Part shown: in pieces, positions 38,372 through 48,700 of the stretch
How the letters are laid out: each line of letters starts with the position of its first letter
How positions within the stretch are numbered: position 1 is the first letter of the stretch
Program-made: the position numbers and the translations under genes
Source: Ectothiorhodospiraceae bacterium 2226
Lineage (GTDB): Bacteria; Pseudomonadota; Gammaproteobacteria; GCA-013348725
Reading direction: 5' to 3'
DNA length: 64,000 nt
NCBI GenBank assembly: GCA_013348725.1
Contig: CP054689.1
Span: 2,600,501-2,664,500 of the forward strand
The notes under the pieces: generated by a model
Database searches by the model: none
What the model was told of the DNA's origin: nothing
What the model saw: the letters and a program-made list of their open reading frames with translations, nothing else

Positions 38372-39021
38372 TGGCTTCGACATTCGGTGCGCAAAGGGGT
38401 TTGTCAGTCGACGTGCCGCTGGCGTGGCACCACTGGGCACACGCGGCGATCGCCGCATGCCTCCTCGGCGGGAGCGTTCTGCTGGCGGGCTGCGCAGCCG
38501 GCGGCCCCGCGCAGCCGGCGGCGTCCCGGGCCGCCGGGGATGCGCCGATCGATCCCGCCGCGCAGGCGGAGTTTGTCGTCGCCGTGCAGCTGCTGGAAGC
38601 CGAGCGTTACACGCAAGGCATCGCACGCTTGGAGAGCGTGGCCGAGCGCGCGCCGAGCGCGGCGGCGCCGCACGTCAACCTCGCCATGGCCTATCTGCGC
38701 CTCGATAAGCACCAGGCGGCCGAAGAGAGCTTCCAGAAGGCGCTGGCGCTCGAGCCGGAGCATCCCGTGGCCAACAACGAGTACGGCGTGCTGTTGCGTA
38801 AGCAGGGGCGTTTCGACGAGGCGCGGCGTCACTACCAAACCGCGCTCGCGGCGTATCCGGACTTCCATCCGGCGCGCAGGAATCTGGGCATTCTCTGTGA
38901 CCTTTACCTGAACGACGCGCGCTGCGCGCTGGAGCACTACCAGGCGTATGCGAAAGCGGTGCCCGGGGATGAAACCGTCAAGCTTTGGGTGGTCGACCTG
39001 AAGCGTCGAGTAGGGGAGTGA
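38371..39021 (+). CDS. TPR lipoprotein (GltE-like in layout)
   Basis: 216 residues from ATG 38371, whose A is shared with the previous TGA. The signal is long, with an n-region of about 25 residues and lipobox LLAGC near residue 45. About four TPR units follow (APHVNLAMAYLRLDKHQAAEES, NNEYGVLLRKQGRFDEAR, ARRNLGILCDLYLNDARCAL; each shown truncated). It is a small TPR lipoprotein located next to the channel genes. In Myxococcus the Glt system has a comparable lipoprotein, so this analogy is noted as inference only. Confidence 0.85.
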   Translation: MASTFGAQRGLSVDVPLAWHHWAHAAIAACLLGGSVLLAGCAAGGPAQPAASRAAGDAPIDPAAQAEFVVAVQLLEAERYTQGIARLESVAERAPSAAAPHVNLAMAYLRLDKHQAAEESFQKALALEPEHPVANNEYGVLLRKQGRFDEARRHYQTALAAYPDFHPARRNLGILCDLYLNDARCALEHYQAYAKAVPGDETVKLWVVDLKRRVGE

Positions 39022-39025
39022 AGCC

Positions 39026-39298
39026 ATGTACGCACGTGCGCTGTGCTTAATCGTCGGCCTGCTGGGCGCGGGCCTCGCGGTGGGCGAAGAGGAGGCGAAG
39101 GAGTTGTCGGGTATTTCTCTGATCGGCAATGACGAAGCCCCGAAGTCGCTCTACATCGTGCCGTGGAAGAGCTCGGAGATGGGCGGCGAGCAGGGGCTCT
39201 CCGCCAACCTGATGGATGACGGAACGGACCCCGTGGACAAGGAGGTCTTCATGCGCCAGTTGGAATTTTACGAGATCAGCAGCCGCGATGGGCTCTGA
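39026..39298 (+). CDS. Small exported protein of the operon
   Basis: 90 residues with a GGGGAG Shine-Dalgarno. A signal peptide covers residues 1-19 (LIVGLLGAGLAVG). The mature part is acidic, with a LYIVPWKSSEMGG core and a C-terminal VFMRQLEFYEISSRDGL. I do not recognise a named family. It sits between the TPR lipoprotein and the ExbB-like gene and is likely a periplasmic accessory of the channel. Confidence 0.75.
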   Translation: MYARALCLIVGLLGAGLAVGEEEAKELSGISLIGNDEAPKSLYIVPWKSSEMGGEQGLSANLMDDGTDPVDKEVFMRQLEFYEISSRDGL

Positions 39299-39336
39299 GG
39301 CTCAACGTGAAGCACCTGAACGATGAGGACTAAGTG

Positions 39337-40038
39337 ATGGGTTTTATCGACACAGTGGTGGGATTCATTCAGGACGGGGGCAAGTTCATGTACCCCATTT
39401 TGATCGTGGGCGCGGTCGGTGGCGCGATTGCGACCGAGCGTTTCATCACCCTTATGCGCGTACGCGCCGCGAACCGCAGCCTTTGGGAGCGGATGCAGCC
39501 CGTGCTGGTCAAGGGCGATTTCTCCGCGGCGAGAGCGATGACCGAGAAGGATAGCTCCACGGTCGGTCAGCTGCTGCAGCTCGGCCTTGCGCGCCAGGGC
39601 GCGGTGCGGCGTCGCGAGGATATCGAGATCGCGATGGAGGAGGGCATGATGGAGATCATCCCGCAGCTCGAGAAGCGCACGGCCTACGTGGCCCTATTCG
39701 CCAGCATCGCGACCCTGCTGGGCCTGCTGGGAACCATCATGGGCCTGATCGAAGCCTTCAGCGCGGTGGCCAATGCCAACCCGGCCGAGAAGGCGGACCT
39801 CTTGTCGGCGAGTATTTCGGTGGCCATGAATACCACCGCGTTCGGTCTCATGGTGGCCATCCCGCTGTTGATCACGCACGCGTACCTGAACTCGCGCACG
39901 GGCGAGATCGTCGACAGTCTGGAGATGGCGTCGGTCAAGGCGCTCAACGCGATCACCGGCAGCACGCCGCGTGTGCACGACGTGAAGAGCGCGACGCCGG
40001 ATGACGACATGGATCCGGTGCCGGCGCCCGCGAGCTGA
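39337..40038 (+). CDS. MotA/TolQ/ExbB-family proton channel protein (AglR-like)
   Basis: 233 residues from ATG 39337; a GTG one codon earlier is possible, and GAGG lies at 39324-39327. Three TM helices: about 17-36 (YPILIVGAVGGAIATERF), 127-150 (LFASIATLLGLLGTIMGLIE) and 166-190 (MNTTAFGLMVAIPLLI). The TLLGLLGT motif and the TTAFGLMVAIP motif are the conserved core of the family. The pentameric ExbB-type ring drives a partner dimer with the proton gradient. It is followed by two ExbD/TolR-type genes, matching the one-plus-two set of AglRQS. Confidence 0.93.
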   Translation: MGFIDTVVGFIQDGGKFMYPILIVGAVGGAIATERFITLMRVRAANRSLWERMQPVLVKGDFSAARAMTEKDSSTVGQLLQLGLARQGAVRRREDIEIAMEEGMMEIIPQLEKRTAYVALFASIATLLGLLGTIMGLIEAFSAVANANPAEKADLLSASISVAMNTTAFGLMVAIPLLITHAYLNSRTGEIVDSLEMASVKALNAITGSTPRVHDVKSATPDDDMDPVPAPAS

Positions 40039-40040
40039 TC

Positions 40041-40529
40041 ATGCGACGCAAACACCACTACAGGCGAAAAAAAGAGGCGCCCGAACTGGACGTTACCACC
40101 TTCCTTAACCTGATGGTGGTGTTGATCCCGTTCCTGCTGGTGACCGCGGTGTTCTCTCGCATCACGATCCAGGAGTTGAACATGCCCGAGGCGGCCGGCG
40201 GCAGTCAGGTGGACAAGCCGCTGGTGACGATCGAGGTGATCGTGCGTGAGCGGGCGCTGGAAGTCGGGGATGGGAAAAGCGTGGTGCTCTCGATTCCTAA
40301 ACGCGACGACGGTTACGACCTGCCGAAGCTTTCCGAGTTTCTCATCAAGCTCAAGGAGCGCTACGAGGAGAAGGAGGATGCGACGGTGCTCCTGGAGCCG
40401 GACATCGCTTACGAGGACATGATCCACGTAATGGATGCGGTCAAGGTCGCAGAAGTCCGGATCGAAGGGGAGGAAGAGGTGCGGACCCTCGTCCTGTTCC
40501 CGGAGATTTCCATAGGGGATGCCCCATGA
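40041..40529 (+). CDS. ExbD/TolR-family protein with Asn at the channel Asp position
   Basis: 162 residues with one TM near 18-40 (TTFLNLMVVLIPFLLVTAVF) and a periplasmic domain. In canonical ExbD/TolR the sequence is N-V-T-P-x-x-D, the Asp being the proton-carrying residue. Here the aligned sequence is DVTTFLN, so Asn replaces the Asp. The partner gene keeps the Asp. The start lies three bases after the ExbB-like stop, and the end overlaps the next gene by four bases. Confidence 0.92.
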   Translation: MRRKHHYRRKKEAPELDVTTFLNLMVVLIPFLLVTAVFSRITIQELNMPEAAGGSQVDKPLVTIEVIVRERALEVGDGKSVVLSIPKRDDGYDLPKLSEFLIKLKERYEEKEDATVLLEPDIAYEDMIHVMDAVKVAEVRIEGEEEVRTLVLFPEISIGDAP

Positions 40530-41023
40530 AGGATACCCGCCGCATGCATCGCATGGCCCGCGCAAAGAAGCGGGCCAAGGGGAATGCACTCAACCTGACC
40601 TCGCTGATGGATGTGTTCACCATTCTGGTGTTCTTCCTGCTGGTGAACCAATCCGCCACCGAGTTGCTCGAGCCGCCCAAGGAGATCGTGCTGCCGGATT
40701 CCGTCGTCGAGGCCAAGCCGCGCCAGACGGTGATCATCCTGGTGAGCGCCCACGAGGTGCTGGTGCAGGGTGAGCCGGTCATTACCACCGCCGAGGTCGA
40801 AGAGGCGGAGGGCGACATCCAGGCGATCATCGACCGGCTGAAACGCATTCAGGAGAGCGCCATCGGCATCCACACGGCGGCCGTGGCGGAGAGCCAGGAG
40901 GTGACGATCCTCGCCGACCGGGAGATCCCCTTCAAGGTGCTGCGTAGGCTGATGTCGACCAGTACCAGCGCGGGGTATACGCGCATCTCCCTGGCCGTGA
41001 TTCAGAAAGCTTCGCAAAGCTAG
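40526..41023 (+). CDS. ExbD/TolR-family protein with intact channel Asp
   Basis: 165 residues, overlapping the previous gene by ATGA. A basic N-terminus (RRMHRMARAKKRAKG) leads into a TM near 25-45 (LNLTSLMDVFTILVFFLLV). The Asp in SLMDV is at the position of the essential ExbD/TolR proton-path residue. A periplasmic ExbD-like domain follows (TVIILVSAHEVLVQGEPV). With the previous subunit it could form a mixed dimer inside the ExbB-type ring. Confidence 0.93.
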   Translation: MKDTRRMHRMARAKKRAKGNALNLTSLMDVFTILVFFLLVNQSATELLEPPKEIVLPDSVVEAKPRQTVIILVSAHEVLVQGEPVITTAEVEEAEGDIQAIIDRLKRIQESAIGIHTAAVAESQEVTILADREIPFKVLRRLMSTSTSAGYTRISLAVIQKASQS

Positions 41024-41032
41024 GCGGACCAC

Positions 41033-42406
41033 GTGACGACAGCGATCTCCGAAGAACAACAAGTACTCCACGCGCGCATTGCCGACGCGGAGAACACCGT
41101 CCGCAACATGCAGCAGGAGCTGCGCGAGATCGAGGAGAAGCTCGGTCAGTCGGGCGGTGAGCGGGAAAGATACGACCTCCTCGCGGGCATCTGCGCGTCT
41201 CTTGAGCGCCTTGAAGCACTGGACGCCGGCCAGCTGTTTTGGGGTGAGGACGCCGCCCACGGTGCGACGGTCATCGAAAGGGCACAGCAGCAGGTCGCGG
41301 CCTTCCATCGGCGCATCGGCGCCACCGAGGAGAACAAGCAGGCGCTGGAGCAGGCCATACACGGTGAGCTATGGAAGCTCGACGGCTTGCAGTTCGAGTT
41401 GGCCGAACTCCAGGAGAGAGAACAGCGGCGCCTCGACGAGTTCGTGGTCGAGCGCGAGATCACCCCGCTGCCCTACCGCCCCACGGTCATGCCGTGGTCG
41501 AAGCAGGGTGAGGACGAGCGGCGGTTCAGAAAGGCGCTGCTCGCGTCCTTGCTGGTCAGTTTGGTGTTCGGTCTCACGACGCACTACTGGACGCTGCCGC
41601 AGCCCGATCCCAGCCAGGTTGTCGAAGTGCCGGAACGTCTGGCGCGTCTGGTCAAGCAGCCGGAGCCGCCGCCCCCCCCGCCGCCGCGCGAGGAGGAGCG
41701 TAAGCCCGAACCCGAGCGCGAGGTGGAAAGGGAGCAGGCCGTGGCGCAGCCCGAACCCCCGCCGAGCCCGGCCGAGCGGCAAGAGGCGCGTCGGACTGCC
41801 GAAAGCGCGGGCGTGCTGGCCTTCAAGAACAGCTTCGCCGACTTGATCGAGAACGCGCCGGAGGCGCGCCTCGGGGTGGATGCGCGCGTCAGCGACGCCG
41901 GCCAGAAGGCGCAGGGCGGTCAGACCCAGCGGGCGATCGTCACCTCGGCCGCTCGCACCGGTAGCGGGGGTATCGATACCGCCGCCTTGAGCCGCGATGT
42001 GGGCGGCACCCGGGGCGGTATGGAAGGGGTCGCGTTCTCGCGCGTCGACAGTGCGATTGGCACCGGCACGGGCGATGCCGGGGAGCGTCCGCTCAGCGAT
42101 GGACCGGGACCTTCCCGTACGGATGAAGAGATTCAGATCGTCTTCGACCGTTACCAGGCAACCTTGTACCGCATCTACAACGTGGCGTTACGGCAGAACC
42201 CCACCCTCCAGGGCCGCATTGTGCTGCGTATTACGATCGAACCCGATGGCGAGGTGTCGATGGCGAGGGTCGATTCGACCGATCTCGCGTCGCAGGATCT
42301 GGTGGATCAGATCCTCGACCGCGTGCGCCGATTCAACTTCGGGCCGAAGGAAGGCGTGCCGACGGTGACGATCGTGTTCCCGATCGATCTGTTGCCGGCG
42401 CGTTAG
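41033..42406 (+). CDS. TonB-like protein with AgmX/PglI C-terminal domain and N-terminal coiled coil
   Basis: 457 residues from GTG 41033. Residues 1-135 form a cytoplasmic coiled coil (RNMQQELREIEEKLGQ, QFELAELQEREQRRL). A single TM lies near 164-182 (ALLASLLVSLVFGLTTHYW). A Pro/Glu/Lys-rich stretch near 200-250 (KQPEPPPPPPPREEERK) is the TonB-type periplasm-spanning linker. The C-terminal 90 residues (DRYQATLYRIYNVALRQNPT, IVLRITIEPDGEVS) match the AgmX/PglI C-terminal domain. TonB normally has its TM at the start, so the 160-residue cytoplasmic part is unusual. It is the last gene before two terminators. Confidence 0.88.
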   Translation: MTTAISEEQQVLHARIADAENTVRNMQQELREIEEKLGQSGGERERYDLLAGICASLERLEALDAGQLFWGEDAAHGATVIERAQQQVAAFHRRIGATEENKQALEQAIHGELWKLDGLQFELAELQEREQRRLDEFVVEREITPLPYRPTVMPWSKQGEDERRFRKALLASLLVSLVFGLTTHYWTLPQPDPSQVVEVPERLARLVKQPEPPPPPPPREEERKPEPEREVEREQAVAQPEPPPSPAERQEARRTAESAGVLAFKNSFADLIENAPEARLGVDARVSDAGQKAQGGQTQRAIVTSAARTGSGGIDTAALSRDVGGTRGGMEGVAFSRVDSAIGTGTGDAGERPLSDGPGPSRTDEEIQIVFDRYQATLYRIYNVALRQNPTLQGRIVLRITIEPDGEVSMARVDSTDLASQDLVDQILDRVRRFNFGPKEGVPTVTIVFPIDLLPAR

Positions 42407-42412
42407 GCAGGC

Positions 42413-42453
42413 GCCGCCAGTGCTCCGGCTTCGCGCGCCGGAGAACTGGCGGC
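42413..42453 (+). terminator. Long hairpin ending the trans-envelope operon
   Basis: GCCGCCAGT-G-CTCCGGC, a seven-base loop, then GCCGGAG-A-ACTGGCGGC. Sixteen paired bases with one internal mismatch start six bases after the stop of the AgmX-like gene. No T-run follows directly, but a second terminator does at 42492. Confidence 0.7.
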
Positions 42454-42491
42454 ATTTGAATGGAACGCAGCGGCGTTTACCGTCGCCGGTC

Positions 42492-42519
42492 ATCCGTTTC
42501 GGATCTTTTTTATTTTTTT
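42492..42519 (+). terminator. Rho-independent terminator
   Basis: ATCCG, loop TTT, CGGAT, followed by C and a run of 14 bases that is all T except one A. This is the clearest intrinsic terminator in the window. It and the preceding hairpin separate the nine-gene operon from the giant DUF11 gene. Confidence 0.7.
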
Positions 42520-42752
42520 ACCGAGATTTTCTTGATTCGAGCCAAGGCGTCGTTGATGTGTAGCTGCGTGCTTGTTCACGGTTTTGGGATGGGCTTGTCA
42601 GTAACATCAACGCGCCAATAACTATAAAACGAGAATAACAACTTGTCCTCGACGCCCCTCTGCAGTTCGCCCTCTCGCCTTCCGTCCGAGCGTTTCGCGC
42701 GTGTTGCGCGCGTCGGCGACGTGTGTGCGGGTGCGGGTATGGGACGGGCGGT

Positions 42753-45700
42753 ATGAGAGGCATGCGCGCGATGCGTCGAGATCTCGAGCGCCTTGCGACC
42801 TGCCGCGCAGCGGCGACGCTGCGCGCGCGCGCGTGGCTGCACTGGCTCGCGCTTGCGCTGCTTTACCTCGCCGCCGCGCCCGCGTTCGCAGCGGACAAGT
42901 TCTGCTCCGATTATGAAGGCGGCATCATCGACGGGAATGTCGTCGGTAACTTGACCCAGATCACCATCGATCGGGATTGCACCCTCCAGAACTTTCAGCC
43001 ACCCAATCCGCTGACGGCGACCATCAACTTTCAGACGAACGATGATTCGATCTATCTGATCATTTTTGACAACGTCACGTACGACGGCAATATGGCGTGC
43101 GCCAATATTGACCATCGGATCTGGTTCTCGAACTCTTCCTCGCACCGCATCCGGGAGGATTGCCAGTCGCTGTTCATCCCGGTGGAGACGATCGCCAAGG
43201 AGAATCCGGAAGGGCAGAACACCGCCTCCATCGGCGTCCCGTTCACGTACACGCTGACGTTGCCATCGATGAACTGGCCCGAGGGCGATCCGTCGGCCAA
43301 CGACCTGCACACCGTCACGCTGTGGGACGATCTCACCGCCACGGGCGCCGATCTTACTTACGTAGGCATCAATGCCTACTACAAGGGCAGCGGCACGCCC
43401 GTCACGCTGGTGCCGGAAGACGATCCGAGCGCGTTCGGCGGCGTGTGGACGCCGAAGAATCTCTCCTATAAGCCATTCCCGCTCATCTACGCGGGCGATC
43501 AGATCGTGGTCGAGATGACCGTGGTGCTCGACGACACGCCGAACAACGTGCCGGGCACGACGTTCGTGAATACGGCCAAGTGGTGGTTCGGTCGTTTGAT
43601 CGAAGGAGATTTCTACGACCCACTGCCGGGCGAGTGGGGCGTCACCGATCCGATGACGATCGTCGCCCCCAATCTGGTCGTCAGCAAGGACGGGCCGGAC
43701 GTGCTTGGCGGGCTCAATCTCGGCGAGTGGGGCGAGTTTGCCGTTGACGTATGGAACGACGGCACAGGGGACGCCTGGAACGTGACGCTCATCGACCGTC
43801 TGCCCAGCGGGTCGTCGAATGAGTTCCACGGAGGCATGTGCGACATGGTGCCGGAAGTGACGGGGGTGACGCTGGCGGGCGCGCCGCTCAGCCTCGGCAC
43901 CGACTATACGCGCACGTACAACACCGCGACCTGCGAGCTCAGCCTGACTCTGCTCGACGCCGGAGGGCCCATTGGCCCCAACGAGCACCTGCTCGTGTCC
44001 TATCGGACCAAGCTCGACGCCGATAGCGAGAACGGCGCGATGCTCACCAACGTGGCCGGCGCGGCGCAATGGTTCAATGCCGGCGGCACGGCCGATGCAC
44101 GTCATGCGTTCAGCTGCGAGATTACCGACGGCACAGTGGGGATCGCCGATTGTCAGGACGCCCACGAGGTCATGGTGGCGTTGTCGGGGCAATTCTTCGA
44201 GAAAACGGTCGAAAACCTCACCCGCGGCGAGGCACCGCCGTCGATGGCCGTCGCGGGCGATCGGCTGCGTTACACCTTGCGGCTGCAGACCACCGACGAA
44301 GGGCTGTACAACGCGCGCTTCTTCGACGAGATCGATGCCCTGAATGCACCGCGCGCCTTCGAGCCGGGCACGCTATCCGTGGGCGCGTTGCCCGCGGGCG
44401 CGACCGACCATAGCGATCCGGGCAGCGGGGTGCTCGATATCCGCAATCTGAATCTGGAGGCATGGAGCGAACTGCAGATTCAGTTCGAGGTACAACTGGT
44501 TTCGAGCCTCAACGACGGCGATGAGGTGTTCAACCAGGCCGCTCTGTGGGTGGGCGACGTACCGGTCGCGGTCAGCGACGATCCCACCATCAACGGACAG
44601 GCGAACCCCGCCATCGAGGGCGACGAGGATCCCACACGGGTCTTGATTTACGAGCCCATGCCGCCGACGCCCCCGCTCAAATCGGTGCAGCCGAGTACGG
44701 CGACCATCGGCGAGGAGGTGAGTTATGTGATCACCGTGCCGGGCAGTCCGCGCAACGTGCACCTGTACGATGTGGTGGTCGCCGATACCCTGGATCCGGC
44801 GTTGGCGTTCCTGAGCGCGACGGTGCGGCGCGATGGGCTAATCCTCTCGGTCGATACCGGGCAGAGCGGTCAGACGTTGAGCTGGGACGTGGGGACCATT
44901 CCCGCCGGCCAGCAGGTGGAGATCGAGGTGAGCGTGCGCGTGCGCAATCTCGATGAAGTCCGTGCCGGTGTCATTGTCGATAACGTTGCTTCGTATACCT
45001 ATGTCGAAGACGGATCGCGCATCAGCGGCGGCAGCAGCCCGTCCGCCGCGCTACGCATTGTCGAACCGGCCCTTACGGTCGACAAGACGGTGGCGCCGCA
45101 GAGCGCGCCCCTGGCCGGCGACCTGCTCACCTACACCCTGACCTTCGACGCCGCGGGCGGGCAAGACCACTCGGCGGCCTTCGACCTCGCTATCGAGGAC
45201 GTGCTTAGCCTCGGCCTGCGCTACGAGCCGGGCAGCACGACCATCGGCGGTTTCTCGGCGCCGGACCCCGATCTCATCGGCGGCGACGGCGTGAGCGCGG
45301 CGCAGACCCTGAGCTGGAGTGCGCAAAGCAACATCGACATTCCTGCCGGCGGGCAGCTTGTGCTCACGTACCAAGTCCGCGTGCTCGACAGCGTGGCGCC
45401 GGGTCAGTTGCTGAGCAATGACGTGACCGGCTACTGGACCAGCCTGAAGGGGCCGAGCCCGCACGAACGGACCGGCGCGGACTGTCCGGCGGGGCTCAAC
45501 GATTACTGCACCACGGCGAGTACCAGCCTGACGGTCGCCGACAGCGTCAGCCTCAGCAAGACTATCGCCGCGGACAGCTGGGACAGCGACGGCAGCACGG
45601 CCGACGATGCCACCGTGCGCATCGGTGACACGGTGACCTATGAGTTGGGTCTCGCGGTGCAGGAGGGCACGCTCTACGGCGTCGCCGTCGAAGACGTCCT

Positions 45701-48700
45701 GCCGGCGGGCATGGAACTGGTGAGCGTGGACGCCATTGGCTCGCCAAGCGGCACGGTGTTCGAATACACCCTGACGTCGCAGCCGGCGCCCGGCGCGACC
45801 GGCACGCTGCGCTGGGAGTTCGGCGACATCGTCAATCGTCCGAGTGGCGACGGGACGCCGATCGACCTGTTGGTAATCGGGTACACCGCACGCGTGGTGG
45901 AGGAGGTGGGCCTTGTCCACCTCGCGCAGTCGACCCTCACCAATATCGCGACGGTGTCCTACCACGCGCCCAACGGCGAGCCGATGCCGTTCGACGAATC
46001 GCGCATGCGCGACAGTGCCGAGCTGACGCTCTTGCAGCCGCTCATTGGTGCCATTAGCAAGATCGATTTGGACGGCGCCGGCCGCAGCGGTACCGGCACG
46101 CAGCACGACCCCTACCTCATCACGGACATCGTCAACGACACCGTTCGATTCCAGCTGGAAGCGTGCAACGACGGCCTCGCGCCGGCCTACGGCGTGGTGC
46201 TGACCGATCGGCTCGCGCGCGAACTCGACGAGACCAGCCTCAGCGCGCCGCTGGTCAGCATCGGCGGCAGCGCCTTGGCGCCCGACGCCTACACCTATAG
46301 CCCGCCCGCCGGTCGCGGCGGCGAGATGCGCATCGAGCTCGACACGCCAGTTTCCGTCGGAGCGTGCGTCTCGGTGGATTACCAAATCGGGTTCCACCAC
46401 GACACGCCCGCGAATCAGCTCTGGCATAACCGCGCCGCCGTCGAGGAATACGGGTCGCTTCCCGGCGGTACCGGCCAACCGTACCTTGCGGTTGGACCGG
46501 CCGAGGTGTGGATGAGCAACGCCTTCGACGCGGTGGGGCCGAGCAAGGTTCTGACGGCGCCGGCAGGCGGCGAGGCCACCATCGGCGAGCTGGTCGAGTT
46601 CACCCTCACGGTGCCGGGCGAGCCGGTCAACGGCGCACTGAACGACGTGGTCGTCACCGACGTGCTCGCCCCCGCCTTCGCCTACGTGAACGCCGTGGTG
46701 TCGCTGAACGGGACGGTGCTCCCCATCGATGCGGCCACCGATGGCCAGGCGGTGAGCTGGCTTATCCCCTTCATCCCCAGCGGCCAGCAAGCCGAGATCG
46801 AGCTGACCGTCCGCGTGGCCAACACTGCCGACGCCGAGGCGGGGCCGGTGACGAACTACGCCGCGTACACCCATGTGGTGGACGGGACGACCATGACGGG
46901 CGGCAGCAGCGCACCCGCGATCCTGGAGATCGTCGAGCCGCGAGTCGATATCAGCAAGGTCGTCGCGCCGGACGCTCCGGCCACGGCCGGCGACGTGCTC
47001 AGCTACACGGTGGCGCTGACCGCGCGCAGCGGCGAGGGCTACACCGACGCGCGCGACCTGGTGCTGGTCGACACCCTGAGCCCCGGCCTGGTCTACCTCG
47101 GCGGCGCGCAGATCGACGGCGCGACGGTGGAACCCGTGGTGACGGTGGATGACGCGACCGGCGCTCAAACCCTCACCTGGGCGCCGCGCGACATCGCCGC
47201 AGGCGACACGGTCACGGTCACCTACGACGTGCGGGTGCCGGACGACGTGGCCTTCGGGGATGAGTTGAGCAATACCGCCGTGGCGCGCTGGACCAGCCTG
47301 CCGGGCGAGTCGGAGCACGAACGCACGGGCAGCGGCGAGCCGGTCTGGAACGACTATTACGCCGAGGCGAGCACGACGGTGCCGGTGGTGGCGCCCACGC
47401 TGGTGGTGCAGAAGTCCGTGGTCAACGTGAGCACCGGACAGGATCCCGGCAGTAACGCCCGCCCCGGCGATACGCTGCGCTACAGCATTCACCTGCAGAA
47501 CACGAGCCCGGTCGCGCTCGCGAGCTTTGCGCTGCGCGACGAGGTCGATCACCTCAACGATCCGCCGGTCTTCGTGGCGGGGAGTCTCACCCTGGTCAGC
47601 GTGCCGGCGGGTGCGGATACCGCCGCCACCGATCCGCATGGCGGCGCGCACGGCACGGGCCTGCTGGATGTGCGCGGCCTGCGTCTGGATCCGCAGGGCG
47701 GCGCCGGCGACAGCGTGACCGTGGTGTTCGAGGTCACGCTGGCACCGGTGATCACCAGCGGCACCGTGGTCCTCAATCAGGGCGAAGTGATCGCCTTCGG
47801 CGAGCGCCTTGCACTCACCGATGATCCGGCGGTCGCGGGCGACGAGGCTCCCACGCGCACGGTAATCAACTCGGCGCCCGTGTTCGAAGTCTGGAAGACC
47901 TCGCAGGACATCTCCGACGACCCGGCCCAACTGCGCGCGGGCGATCCGCTGCGCTACACGATCACGGTGCAGAACATCGGCGACGAGGACGCGCTGAACG
48001 CTGTGCTGCGCGATCAGCTGCCGGCCTACACCCGCTATGTCCCGAACAGCACCACCCTGAACGGGCAGCCCGTGCCGGACGCCAGTGGCGGCGTGCTGCC
48101 GCTGCAGGACGGCATCGCGATCCACACGCCGGCCGATCCGCGCCAGGGCGTGATGCCGGCCGACCCCGAGGCGACCGGCACCTACGTCGCGACCATCACC
48201 TTCGACGTGATCATCGATGCGGATGTGTTCGACGGCACGGTGATCGCCAACCAGGGCTTCGTCACCGGCGACGGCGCCGGCAGTGGCCCCGTGCCGCAGA
48301 AGCCGTCCGACGACCCGAACACCCCGGTGCTCGACGACCCCACGCGCGACGTGGTGGGCAACGTGCCGCTGCTCGCCGCACACAAAACGGTCGAGCTCCT
48401 GGTCGACGACGGCTCGCCGGGCATCGTGGATCCGGGTGATGTGCTGCGCTACACCATCGCGATCTCCAACCGCGGGGCCGCGCACGCCACCGAGGTCGTG
48501 TTCATCGACGCGGTGCCGGCCAACACGAGCTACGTGCCGGACTCGGTACGGCTCAACGGCCTGCCGGTCGGCCAGCCGGACGGCGGCGTCTCGCCACTGG
48601 TGGCCGGTATTCCGGTGAGTTCGTCGGATCTCACCCCGCCGCTGCCGGGCGCGGGGCAGGGAACGATTTCGGCCGGCGGCGTCGCGGTGGTGACCTTCGA

